From contig NC_012108.1 of the NCBI RefSeq assembly GCF_000020365.1, forward strand, positions 4,472,001-4,536,000: DNA of 64,000 nt, read 5' to 3'. The stretch's first letter is position 1; each line of letters begins with the position of its first letter. Shown one piece after another: positions 26,258 to 36,400 of this stretch. Origin of the DNA: Desulforapulum autotrophicum HRM2. GTDB taxonomy: Bacteria; Desulfobacterota; Desulfobacteria; Desulfobacterales; Desulfobacteraceae. Position numbers and translations under genes: made by a program. The notes below the pieces were generated by a model. That model did not search any database and was not told the DNA's origin. It worked only from the letters and a program-made list of their open reading frames with translations.

Positions 26258-26599
26258 ATATCAATTCTATCGAGACAGGGTCGGTACCGGGTAAAAATCA
26301 TAAAGGTTTTAAAACCAGAAATTAAATTTGAGAAAATTCTTAAATCAGTACAATTTTTTTAAGGGAAAAAGAAAAACCGGGCTGGGAACCCGGGTGAATT
26401 CAATCCAGACAATGGCATGGCCTTGTTTTTGATTTTACCGTAAACAGGGGCACCCAGAGAGCAGCGGTCTTTTTTTCAGGTCTTTTGGAAGTAAGTTCAA
26501 TTAAACGGTGATTCCTGACATGAATATTGCATTGGGATTTTATAACACATACAAACAAAGCCCACAAATGAAGTGCATCATTTCATCAACAGGACGACA
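26258..26599. other. Intergenic gap without a recognised gene
   Basis: A 342-base AT-rich spacer between the CinA-type gene and the histidine kinase. It contains a GC hairpin around 26376-26394 (ACCGGG...CCCGGGT) next to an A-rich run; this would act as a terminator only for leftward transcripts. I see no gene or promoter that I can define. Confidence 0.5.
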
Positions 26600-29140
26600 A
26601 TGACAGGTATTACCAGGAAACGACCTTTTTTTTTTCTTATTATTATTGGGCTCCTCCTGTATCTGTGCCCTGGGGCGGAGGCTGCCCTGCCCGATTTGAC
26701 CCAGGAGGAAACGGCATGGCTGGCGGCCCACGACGGAACCATCCGCCTGGCCCATACCCCGGACTGGCCACCGTTGGATTTTCTGAATGAAAAAAATGAG
26801 TTCTCAGGAATGGCAGCAGATTATATCCGCCTGATTGAAAAGAAACTTGGCTTTAAATTCAAACGAGTCAGGATGAAGTCCTGGAGTGAACTCATTGAAA
26901 GTGCTAAAGCCGGAACCATTGATGTGATCAGCGCCGGCCAGGAGACAGCGAGCCGTCGGGAATTCATGAACTGGTCCACCCCGTATCTGAATCTTAAAAC
27001 CACCATTATCGTTAAAAGGCAGCTGCAGGGTCAGTTGACCCTGGATCAAATGCAGGGCATGAAAATCGGCGTGGTCAGTCAATATGCAGTGGGTGAATTT
27101 ATCCATCAAGGCTATCCTGATCTCACCCTGATAAATGTCGACAGCTCCATTCAAGGAATTGAAAAGGTCTCATTTGGTGAACTGGATGCCATGATCACCG
27201 AGGTGCCCAATGCACTGTATATCATTGAATCTGAAAGAATAACCAACCTGCGCCTGGCCGGAGATACCGGATTTAAACTCAACCACGGTATGGGTATCCG
27301 CAAAGACTGGCCTGTTTTCAGTCGGATTATTGAAAAGGCATTGTTGTCCATCACCGATCAGGAACACAAGGAAATATACCGGCGCTGGATAAAGCTGGAA
27401 ACCCAGAATTTTTACCAGACCCGGGCTTTCTGGTATTCGGTCCTGGGAATCACTGCATCGGTGCTGCTGGTTATCGGTACCATTCTGCTGTGGAACATGG
27501 AGCTGAAAAAACAGGTGCACCAACGCACTGAAGCCCTGCGTCACAATGAAATCGGCCTTGAAGCCCTTCTGGCCCTGAATGAAAAACCCCACAACTCCAT
27601 CCAGGATATTATTGAATTTTCCTTTCAGCAGATGCTCGAGCTGACCCAAAGCCGTTTTGGATATCTCACCCTGGAAGACCATGACGGTGCCATCTATGTG
27701 GTGGACTCCCGTGAATCCGAAAACCAGAAAGAATTGAAAACACAGGTGCTTCCCAGGGGGTTTGACGGACATACCAAGGGATTCTGGGGAGATGCCGTGG
27801 ACAGGGGCATGCCTGTTATCTCTAATAATTACCAGCAATCCAATCCAGGATTAAAGGGCCTGCCAGCGGCCCACAAAAAAATCCTGCGGTATATGAATGT
27901 TCCCATTTTCAACCATGGCAGAATCGTGGTGGTGGCCGGCATGGGAAATAAGGCAAGTGATTACACCCAGGCGGATTTAAGACAGCTTAACCTCCTGGCC
28001 CACGGGATGTGGCGCCTGATCCAGCGGAAAAAGGCAGAACAGGGCATGCAGAAGAGTGAAAAACGATTTGAGGATCTTGTGGAAAATACGCCCAACGGCA
28101 TTGCCATTGTCCAGAACAATATCGTAGTCCATAAAAATTCAACCCAGATGAAACTCATGGGAGATTTGAATTTTCTTGATCCAGATGCCGAACCCAGGTT
28201 TCACCAGGATGACCTTCCCAAGGTTCGGTTCTTCTTTGCACAGATGGTCAAAGATCAACTGACGCAAATAGAACTGGACTTCCGGTTCTATCCCCGTTCC
28301 CCCCGGAGCGTCCAGGATACCTTGAGATGGGTCACCTGCATTGCCACCCCCATGGATTATCGTGACCAAAAGGCTTTTTTGCTGATATTCATTGATACCA
28401 CAGAGGCAAAAAAACTAAGCCATCTGCTGACCGTCCAGGACAAGATGGCCTCTTTAGGGAATATTTCTGCCGGCATTGCCCATGAGATCAGAAACCCCCT
28501 GTCCGGGATCAACATCTATCTCAGGACCATAGAAAAATATTTTAGAAATCCGGACCAGCATAAAAAAATCGATTTATCCATTGAGGCCATCTGTTCAGCA
28601 TCCCAGAAAATCGAATCGGTGATCAAGCGGGTCATGAATTTTGCCAAGCCTGCCGAACCCAGGGTCAACTTGATCCATGTCAACGACCCCATAGAAGAAG
28701 CCATAAAACTGACCCGCTTTACCTTGAATAAAGAAAAGATAAACATTATTCATTCCCTGGACAGTGCCCTGCCCGACTGCTATGCAGAACCCCATTTGAT
28801 CGAAGAGGTGGTGCTGAACCTGATCAACAATGCAGCAGATGCCATCCTGAAGATCCGGGACCAGGGGACCATAAAAATATCATCCTTTTCCGGAACAGAT
28901 ACGATTCTTTTCTGTGTGGAAGATGACGGTCCCGGCATTGACCTGGATTTGAGGGGAAAAATATTTGATCCTTTTTTCACCACAAAGGCAAACAGCACCG
29001 GCATTGGCCTGAGCCTCTGCCGCAGGATCATCACTGATCACAAGGGCATACTGGACGTTGAACAATCTGATCTGGGCGGAGCCTGTTTCTGGATTGAACT
29101 TCCCTTGCCAGACAAAACCCGCCCTTTTAAAGAGACCTGA
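26600..29140 (+). CDS. Sensor histidine kinase with SBP_bac_3, GAF and PAS input domains
   Basis: An 846-aa inner-membrane sensor. A signal/anchor (FFFLIIIGLLLYLCPGAEA) is followed by an extracytoplasmic solute-binding-protein family 3 domain (about 35-275; TIRLAHTPDWPPLDF, GTIDVISAG). A membrane helix (FWYSVLGITASVLLVIGTIL) links to a GAF domain, then a PAS-like region and the kinase core. The phospho-acceptor His is in SAGIAHEIRNPLSGINIYL, and the ATP site has NLINNAADAI and DDGPGIDLDLRGKIFDPFF. The ATG at 26600 has an AGGACG site; a GTG at 26573 is an alternative. Its response regulator is the broken gene next door. Confidence 0.9.
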   Translation: MTGITRKRPFFFLIIIGLLLYLCPGAEAALPDLTQEETAWLAAHDGTIRLAHTPDWPPLDFLNEKNEFSGMAADYIRLIEKKLGFKFKRVRMKSWSELIESAKAGTIDVISAGQETASRREFMNWSTPYLNLKTTIIVKRQLQGQLTLDQMQGMKIGVVSQYAVGEFIHQGYPDLTLINVDSSIQGIEKVSFGELDAMITEVPNALYIIESERITNLRLAGDTGFKLNHGMGIRKDWPVFSRIIEKALLSITDQEHKEIYRRWIKLETQNFYQTRAFWYSVLGITASVLLVIGTILLWNMELKKQVHQRTEALRHNEIGLEALLALNEKPHNSIQDIIEFSFQQMLELTQSRFGYLTLEDHDGAIYVVDSRESENQKELKTQVLPRGFDGHTKGFWGDAVDRGMPVISNNYQQSNPGLKGLPAAHKKILRYMNVPIFNHGRIVVVAGMGNKASDYTQADLRQLNLLAHGMWRLIQRKKAEQGMQKSEKRFEDLVENTPNGIAIVQNNIVVHKNSTQMKLMGDLNFLDPDAEPRFHQDDLPKVRFFFAQMVKDQLTQIELDFRFYPRSPRSVQDTLRWVTCIATPMDYRDQKAFLLIFIDTTEAKKLSHLLTVQDKMASLGNISAGIAHEIRNPLSGINIYLRTIEKYFRNPDQHKKIDLSIEAICSASQKIESVIKRVMNFAKPAEPRVNLIHVNDPIEEAIKLTRFTLNKEKINIIHSLDSALPDCYAEPHLIEEVVLNLINNAADAILKIRDQGTIKISSFSGTDTILFCVEDDGPGIDLDLRGKIFDPFFTTKANSTGIGLSLCRRIITDHKGILDVEQSDLGGACFWIELPLPDKTRPFKET

Positions 29141-29168
29141 TCCATTGCCCCGGACCTGAGGAAATACC

Positions 29169-29665
29169 ATGTTAGATTATACCCTGTTTATCGTTGATGA
29201 TGAACAAACAATCCGTGAGGGCATTGTTGCCGACATCGGTGAAGACTATCACCTGCACACCTTTAAAACTGCTGAAGACGCCCTTGACAACCTGCAGTCC
29301 CATAACCCGGACCTGGTTCTCATGGACATTGGCCTGCCCGGCATGAACGGCATCCAGGCCCTGAAAAAACTCAAGGCTGTCGCCCCCGGGCTTCTGGTGA
29401 TCATGATCACGGCCTATGAAGATGCCAATTCCGTTATCGAGTGCATGGAACACGGCGCCTATGATTATATTATCAAGCCCATTCACATGGAGAGGCTTGA
29501 GGTGACCATCGCCAAAGCCCTGGAAACCATACGCCTGCAAAAAAAGGTCTAGCCGCTTCAGGAAAACCAGCTCAAATTTATCGGTGAAAGCCAGATAATC
29601 CACGATATCATGGATTATATTGAAGAAGTCGCCAAAAATCCAAATTTCCAAGGACTCTTTATCAC
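29169..29665 (+). pseudogene. Broken NtrC-type response regulator (receiver intact, output domain lost)
   Basis: The first 127 codons give a complete receiver domain: DDE near the start, the phospho-acceptor Asp in LVLMDIGLPGMNG, and the Lys in YIIKPIHMERL. A TAG stop at 29550-29552 ends it. Reading on in the same frame gives LQENQLKFIGESQIIHDIMD and EEVAKNPN, which is the start of a sigma-54 AAA+ domain (normally followed by Walker A). That sequence breaks off near 29665 and the rest is gone. The gene is thus a truncated former activator. The short protein might still act as a phosphate sink for the kinase upstream. Confidence 0.85.
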
Positions 29666-29689
29666 GGTCAAGCAGGGGTTGTTATTTTT

Positions 29690-31405
29690 TTACAGTCCTT
29701 TTTTATAGACCACGGCCAGCTTCCCCTGAAGGAGGCGTTCCTGGTAGTGCCGGCGCCGGGGTTTGCCGGAGGAGGTCTTTTCAAGACTGCGGGTCTCCAC
29801 AAATACCACGGTTTTGGCAGAGAGGCCGTGGCCTTCGGTAACCGCTCCCTGGAGGGTACGTACGGCAGAAGGCCAGAATTGGGCGTCCGGCGTTTCCGGG
29901 ATTTTGCGGTCGTCGACCTCGGCAATAACGGCCAGTTCTTCGCCGCCGTCATCGCTGGGTCTGGATACGGCAATGCAAGCTCCCAGGCGGACCGGGGCAC
30001 CGGAGTTCTGCACGGTGAATTCGATATCGCCGGGATAGTGATTTTTGCCTGCAATGATGATCAGATCCTTAAGGCGGCCTGTGATATAGGCGTCACCATC
30101 CATGACAAAACCCAGGTCGCCGGTGCGCAGGAACGGCCCTTCGCCGGTGTCAGCAAGGCGGGCGCCAAAGGTTTCCTCGGATTCTTTTTCCAGCCCCCAG
30201 TAACGTTCGGGTACACTGGGACCTTTGATCCAGAGTTCTCCCACCTGATCCGGCCTGGCAGCTGTGAGGGTTTCCGGATCCACCGCAATGATTTTATGGT
30301 CACCTCCGGGGCCGCCGCAGCCGACAATTTTTCGTGCGCCCGGTGCATTTTCATCCAGGAGACGGACCTGGTGGGTTTCAAGGGCTTCAGCACTTAAGCA
30401 AAGCACTTTGGGCGGCTGGGACTGGGGTTTCAGCCCCCCCACAAAGAGGACGGATTCGGCCATTCCGTAACAGGGCATAAAGGTCTGGGGCCGGAAACCC
30501 AAGGGACCGAATTTTTCATTAAAGGCGGCCAGGGTCTCGGGCAGCACCGGTTCTCCACCGTTGCCTGCCGTTTCCCAGGAGCTCAGGTCCAACCCCTGGC
30601 ATTCTTCGGCCGTGATGCGCCGGACAGAATAGGCATACCCGAAATTGGGGCAGGCGGAGTTGGCGATTTTATAGTGGCTGATGGCCTTAAGCCACCGGAC
30701 CGGTTTCATTAAAAAATCCATGGGGGACATGATGGTGGATTCATAGCCGAAAAAAACCGGACCCAGGATGTCGCAGACCAGACACAGATCATGGTAGTGG
30801 GGTGCCCATACAATGGCGGGTTTGGTGGAATCCATTCTCAGCATCTGTCCCATGACCCGCAGGTTGGCCACGGCATTGCCATGGCTGATGGCAACCCCCT
30901 TGGGATATCCGGTGGATCCGGATGTAAACTGAAGGTAGGCGATCTGATCCATTCCGGGTCTGGGGCCTTTGAAATCCGATGCAGCCTCCTGGGTGACGGC
31001 CTGGAAATCCACCGGCAGGTTGCCCAGGCTTTTGGCCATGTCGGCAAAAGGCCCGGTGGTAAGCACCACAGGTGCACCGCTGATCTTGGCGGTATTGAGT
31101 ATACGGGCCAAAGGATTTTTACTCCTGGGGTTGGGCAGGGGAACCGGCACGGCCCTGATGCCAGCCAGCAGACAGCCGTAAAATGCTTTGACAAAATCAA
31201 GGCCCGGGGGAAAGGCCAGGAGGACGCTGGTACCGGATAATCCCTGGTCAGTGAGGTCTTTGGCGACACCGGCGCTGCGCGCATAGAGCTCGGCAAAGGA
31301 CCATTCCTGAACGGGACCGTCTATATCACCGTTTTCCATGAATCTGAACGCCAGGTTGTCTGCATTTCTAACTGCCCGGTCCGCCAGAAAGTCTACAATT
31401 GTCAT
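29690..31405 (-). CDS. Fatty-acyl-AMP ligase (FAAL) family protein
   Basis: A 571-aa adenylate-forming enzyme. ATP motif: FTSGSTGYPKGVAISHGN. The later motifs are FLRTGDLGFVMDG, GRLKDLIIIAGKNHYP and the catalytic Lys in SLEKTSSGKPRR. The layout and the insertion before the C-terminal domain fit fatty-acyl-AMP ligases, which load fatty acids as acyl-adenylates onto carrier proteins in lipid or polyketide-like synthesis, rather than making free acyl-CoA. No acyl carrier or PKS gene is next to it. ATG 31405 (MTIVDFLADRAVRNADN) is favoured; an ATG nine bases upstream (31414) is possible. Confidence 0.88.
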   Translation of the reverse strand: MTIVDFLADRAVRNADNLAFRFMENGDIDGPVQEWSFAELYARSAGVAKDLTDQGLSGTSVLLAFPPGLDFVKAFYGCLLAGIRAVPVPLPNPRSKNPLARILNTAKISGAPVVLTTGPFADMAKSLGNLPVDFQAVTQEAASDFKGPRPGMDQIAYLQFTSGSTGYPKGVAISHGNAVANLRVMGQMLRMDSTKPAIVWAPHYHDLCLVCDILGPVFFGYESTIMSPMDFLMKPVRWLKAISHYKIANSACPNFGYAYSVRRITAEECQGLDLSSWETAGNGGEPVLPETLAAFNEKFGPLGFRPQTFMPCYGMAESVLFVGGLKPQSQPPKVLCLSAEALETHQVRLLDENAPGARKIVGCGGPGGDHKIIAVDPETLTAARPDQVGELWIKGPSVPERYWGLEKESEETFGARLADTGEGPFLRTGDLGFVMDGDAYITGRLKDLIIIAGKNHYPGDIEFTVQNSGAPVRLGACIAVSRPSDDGGEELAVIAEVDDRKIPETPDAQFWPSAVRTLQGAVTEGHGLSAKTVVFVETRSLEKTSSGKPRRRHYQERLLQGKLAVVYKKGL

Positions 31406-31544
31406 GTGTATCAAAGATGCCCCCTTTCATCTGAATGTCGTAAAATTTATATTTTATCCGTCCTATACCTAACCTGGACGAGCCAGAACCAAAAAGGGTT
31501 GGCCAGTGCGGTTAACCTTATTCATATGAAAATAGTATAAGTCC

Positions 31545-31700
31545 GGTGAACGAAAACAGGTATACCCTACGCTCATTCTCGCAGCCCGTCCATGGGCTGC
31601 TGCGAGGGAAATGGCAGCTCTTTCAGCGTCCATGCTGACCGCTGCCATTTAACCCGCTTCGGGAGATACCTGTTTCCGTTCACCTCTGCTGTCGTATTTT
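31545..31700. ncRNA. Palindromic structured element, copy 1 (possible RNA or repeat)
   Basis: Outer arms at 31546-31563 and 31666-31683 pair (GTGAACG...TAT with ATA...CGTTCAC, one mismatch). Inside are hairpin A (31577-31607; loop GTCCAT) and hairpin B (31609-31650; an outer stem AAATGGCAGC and an inner stem TCAGC, again with loop GTCCAT). A tail near TCGTATTT is shared with copy 2. Paired changes between the copies keep all stems, so selection acts on the folded form. It lies between a FAAL gene and the AT-rich gene at 31814. The surrounding gap from 31406 to 31813 holds no other feature I can see. The strand is unknown. Confidence 0.65.
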
Positions 31701-31813
31701 AAAATTTATGGTTCCAGTCAGAAAACTAACCTCGCAGGTTCAAAAAGTTTCTATGATTCCAAATACGTAGTATAATAATTTCCAAAATATGCAGATGTTA
31801 AAGGAGGTTAATT

Positions 31814-33334
31814 ATGTTACTGACTGAAAGATATTCCGATCAAATATCTGGCGTTTTGCACTGTTATGACCGCATTATTATTCAAGGTACAATTCCTGGA
31901 ATCTGCTTTGCTGCTGGGATGACAAGTTATCTCTACATGAAGAAAATCAGAATTTTTGATTATCCAAAATTTGCAGCCCCTTTTAAAGACGAAATTCGAA
32001 ACAATGCTGAAGACGTTGCTTCAAAGAATGGCCTTGAAATTGAATTTGTTCGCAAAAGAAACGTTCGCAAAGAAAAAATAATTGAAAAGGTCATTAATGA
32101 ACGTGGTGATCATCCTGGCCTTGTTCATATCCTTTCCGCTATGGAGGCTTGTCCTTCCTATAGACCCTGGCATAATAAAAAAACTGGGAAAACCTACCTG
32201 AAAGGAACCCAGGGAAAATGTTTACATTATTATTTTTATTTGATCGATGAAGATTTGGGGCTTTGCTATATCCGGGTCCCTACATGGTGCCCGTTTAGAT
32301 TACAAATATATTTCAATGGGCATAATGCCCTCAATTCTGCCATGAGAAAAGAAGGTATTCAAAGTGTAATACGGGACAATGCAATTTTTCAAACGGAGTC
32401 ATTTGAATCTGCTCAAAAATTAAGTAACGATCTAAACATAAAGCACATTCATGAGAAACTCGATGGATTTGCAAGCCTTTATTGTCCGGCTGTCAAGCAT
32501 TTCCCCTTGAGTTACCATTGGAGTATTATGCAGGTCGAGTATGCGACAGACATTGTTTTTAAACGTCAGGAAGACTTAAAACTGATTTATGAAAATTTAA
32601 CTAGAACTGCTATTCACTCTGTTAAACCCGAAAATATAGCTACTTTTCTTGGAAAAAAGCTCCATCCATTATATCAAGATGAGGTGGGTAATAACTTTTC
32701 GACAAGGATAGAGGGAACATGCGTCAAATTCAAAATGGGTGCAAATTCGATAAAAATGTATGATAAATACGGCATTATTCTCAGAATAGAAACGACCACA
32801 AATAATGTCTCTTTCTTTAAACACTACCGTGAGGTAGAACATCGTGATGGAACAACTTCAATGAAATTGGCACCTCTGAAGAAAGGTTTATATAGCCTGG
32901 GGCCTTTAACCAGAATACTGTTTAATGCCAACAATCGGTTCCTTAAATTCATCTCAGATATTGTTGATCCAAGTGCTGGGATTAAAAAACTAAAAAAAGT
33001 TTCAAAGACCGTTGTCAAGAATGATCGGCCGTTTAGAGGATTCAATTTCTTCAGTGAGGATGACATGAAGATATTACACTCATTAATATCTGGAGAATTT
33101 ACAATCAGTGGATTTCAAAACAGAAATATTCGATTAAAGCTTGGATCTTACTCAAGCAGCCAAATTTCAAGAATTTTAAAAAGATTGCATACTCACGGTA
33201 TGATTAAAAAAATAGCCCACACTTACAAATACTATTTGACACGATTTGGCAGTCAGGTAATCACCATGGGAATGAAATTGAAAACCATGGTAATAATTCC
33301 TGAATTAGCAAAGAGTTATGATGAAACAGCATGA
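31814..33334 (+). CDS. Probable mobile or multi-copy protein of unknown function with C-terminal winged helix
   Basis: A 506-aa protein, markedly AT-rich relative to its neighbours. It begins with a YDRIIIQGTIPG motif, contains RPWHNKKTGKTYLKG and GKCLHYYFYLIDEDLGLCYI in the middle, and MGANSIKMYDKYGIILRIET later. I recall this as a conserved family found in several copies in some genomes; its biochemical role is not known to me. The last about 100 residues include a winged-helix-like region (SSSQISRILKRLHTHGMIKK). AAAGGAGG lies 6 bases before the ATG. The base composition and lack of partners suggest transfer. Transposase or DNA-binding functions are guesses. Confidence 0.75.
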   Translation: MLLTERYSDQISGVLHCYDRIIIQGTIPGICFAAGMTSYLYMKKIRIFDYPKFAAPFKDEIRNNAEDVASKNGLEIEFVRKRNVRKEKIIEKVINERGDHPGLVHILSAMEACPSYRPWHNKKTGKTYLKGTQGKCLHYYFYLIDEDLGLCYIRVPTWCPFRLQIYFNGHNALNSAMRKEGIQSVIRDNAIFQTESFESAQKLSNDLNIKHIHEKLDGFASLYCPAVKHFPLSYHWSIMQVEYATDIVFKRQEDLKLIYENLTRTAIHSVKPENIATFLGKKLHPLYQDEVGNNFSTRIEGTCVKFKMGANSIKMYDKYGIILRIETTTNNVSFFKHYREVEHRDGTTSMKLAPLKKGLYSLGPLTRILFNANNRFLKFISDIVDPSAGIKKLKKVSKTVVKNDRPFRGFNFFSEDDMKILHSLISGEFTISGFQNRNIRLKLGSYSSSQISRILKRLHTHGMIKKIAHTYKYYLTRFGSQVITMGMKLKTMVIIPELAKSYDETA

Positions 33335-33402
33335 TTTTTTTGCCATAAAAACAAGAAAATCAGAGATAAGAAACTAAATGATCCGAATTTCAACGGTAAA
33401 TC

Positions 33403-36400
33403 TCACTCGGCCTTGACCCGGTACCAGGCCGCATACATGCAGGGCAGCACCAGAAGGGTCAGGATGGTGGCACCGAACAACCCGCCGCCGATGGATACGG
33501 CCATGGGGGCCCAGAATTTGTCCAGGGCCAGGGGCAGCATCCCGAGGATGGCAGCCGCAGCCGTGAGCATGATGGGTCGAAAGCGCAGCACGGCCGCGTT
33601 GATGACGGCGTGGTAACGGGTTTCTCCGGCCTCAAGTTGCCGGTGGATCTGGTCCATGAGGATGACCGAGTTACGGATAATAATGCCGGACAGGGCCAGA
33701 ATGCCCAGCTGGGCCAGAAATCCCATGGGCATGTGAAAGGTCAGAAGCGCGGCAATGACCCCAATGATGCCCAGGGGCGCCGTCAACAGCGTCAGAATCA
33801 CGCTCGAGATATTCTGGAGCTGGATCATCAGAATGATGACGATGATCATGAACATGGCCGGGGCCATGGCAAGGATATAGGCCGTGGCCTGGCTGCTGCG
33901 TTCGGCAATGCCGCCGATGTCGATGCGATAGCCCGGGGCAAGGTTGTCCCTCACCTGTTTAAGAGCCGAGTAAACGACCAGGGTTTCGTCGTTGCCCGTG
34001 GCGCCGGCAACGGTTTCGGCCTGGACCGTGATGGTGGGGGTGAGGTTGCGTCGCCAGATCAGCCCCTCTTCCGTGTCAAAGCCGATGACGGCGATCTGCT
34101 CCAGGGGAATGGTGCGACCTTTGCCGATATGGATGGGCAGGGTTTTGATGTCCGAAATCGACCGGCGGTCTGCCGCGTCCAAACGCAGATCGATCTCAAC
34201 AGTTTTGTCCCCCTGCCGGAACTGACTCACGGGGATACCCGAAATCTGGGCCTGGATGGCCAGGGCAAGATCCGTGCTGTTGATCCCCAGGAGCCTTGCC
34301 TTGTCCTGGTCTACGGCCAGGCGCAGCATCTTGGTCTTTTCGTACCAGTTAAAGTTGACGTTGCGAAGAAGGGGGTTTGCCGTCATCACCTGGCCCACCT
34401 TTTGTGCAATTGCTCTCACCTTGCCATAGTCCGGGCCTGAAACCCTGAGCATGACAGGGTAAGGCTCGGGCGGGCCGAGCTGCAGGGTCTTTAAATGACC
34501 ACGCACCATGGGAAACGAGGTGTCAAGAATCTCGGAGATGTCCTCTTCAAGCTGTTGTCTCTGGTCCAGGCCTTTGGCCACAATGACGAACTGGGCAAAG
34601 TTGGACCGGGGCTGGACCGGGTCAAAGGCAAGAATAAACCTGGGGGCACCGAATCCCACGTAACTGGCAAAATGGTCAATGTGGGGACTTGTCCCTATGG
34701 CCCGGGCAAAGGCCTGTGCCTGGCGTTCCGTGGCTTTGATCGACGACCCTTCGGGAAGCGTCAAATCCACGATCAGCTCCGGGCGGACAGAGTTGGGAAA
34801 AAATTCGTGTTCCACGAACTTGAATGCATATATGCTGTACCCGAACAGGGCCAGGGTCAGGACAAGCACAATGGTTTTGTGGTCCAGACACTTGACCAGA
34901 ACCCGTTTAAACCCCCGGTAAAAGGCCTTGTCGTAAATGTCTTCAGGATCCTTTGCTACAGCGCGTTTTGGTTTAATCAGGTAATAACCGAACATGGGTG
35001 TAACCATGACCGACACCACCCACGAGATGAGCAGAGAGAGGGTAATGACCGGGAAGATGCTCTTGCAGAACTCCGATGACATGCCCTTGGAAAAACCGAT
35101 GGGGGTGAATCCGGCACAGGTGATCAGGGTGCCGGCCAGCATGGGAAAAGCAGTGACCTTATAGGCAAAGGCCGCAGCCTTGACCCTTTCCCAACCCTGT
35201 TCGAGCTTCACGGACATCATCTCCACGGCAATGATGGCGTCATCCACCAACAGTCCCAGGGAGACGATCAGGGCGCCCAACGAGACCCGGTGAAGATCAA
35301 TGCCGGCCATTTTCATGGCAAGTAAGGTGGCAGCCACCACCAGGGGGATGCACAGCGCCACCACCAGCCCCGAGCGCAGGCCCAGGCTCAGGAAACTGAC
35401 CACAAGGATGATGGCAATGGCCTCGGCCAGGGTTTTCACGAACTGGTTAATGGAGTCCTTGACCACCCGGGGCTGGTTGGCCACCTGGTGGATGGAAAGG
35501 CCCAGGGGCAGCTCCCGGGTGATGTCGGCCAGGGTCTCGTCAAGGAGTTGCCCCAGTTTAAGGACGTTGCCGCCCTTTTCCATGGACACGGCAATGCCAA
35601 TGGCGGGTGTTCCGTTAAAGAACATTTTGGGATCGGGCGGGTCAACGTAGGCCCGCCGGATTTTTGCCATATCACCCAGGCGGAAGGTCCGGTCAAGGAC
35701 ACGGATGGGCAGGTTTTCCAGGGAGGAAAGATCGTTGAAAAGCCCTGTGACGCGCAGAAACACGTTGTCGTCTGCAGTTTCAATCATGCCCGACGGTGTC
35801 AGGGTGTTCTGCTTTTTGATCAGGGCTGCCGCAAGCAAAGGATCAATACCCAGACGGGCAAGTTTCCGGCTGTCCATTTCGATGAATATCTTTTCGGGCT
35901 GCACCCCGATCAGCTCAACCTTTTTGACGCTGCCCATGCGAAGCAGGATCTGGCGGATCTTTTCGGCCTGCACCCGCATCTCTTCGTAGGAAAATCCGTC
36001 CGAGGTCAGGGCGTAGACATTGCCGTAGACATCGTCAAACCGGTCATTAAAATAGGGACCGCGGATCCCTTCGGGCAGCTCATCCCGCATGTTATTGACC
36101 ATGTTGCGGACCTCAAGCCAGGTGGGGCGGATCTCGTCCGGATGGATGGGCTCCTTGAGATGCACAAAGATGACCGACTGCTGGGGCCGGGAATAGCTTA
36201 CCAGATAGTCCAGCCCCGGGGTGTCCTGGAGGCGCTTTTCAACCTTGTCCGTGATCTGCTGCTCCATCTGGGCAGCCGAGGCCCCGGGCCATCCCACGGC
36301 CACGATCATCTCCCGGATGGTGAAGTCCGGATCCTCCATGCGACCCATCTGCTCATAGGCAAAGGCACCTGCAACGGCAGACAGAATGATGAAGAACCAG

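Noticed and set aside
26376-26394. Terminator for the CinA-type gene
   Set aside because: The T-rich side would serve leftward transcripts only, and no leftward gene reads into it.
31442-31709. Nine-base direct repeat AAAATTTAT flanking structured element copy 1 as a target duplication
   Set aside because: AT-rich 9-mers arise by chance, copy 2 has no such flanks, and the positions do not touch the element ends.
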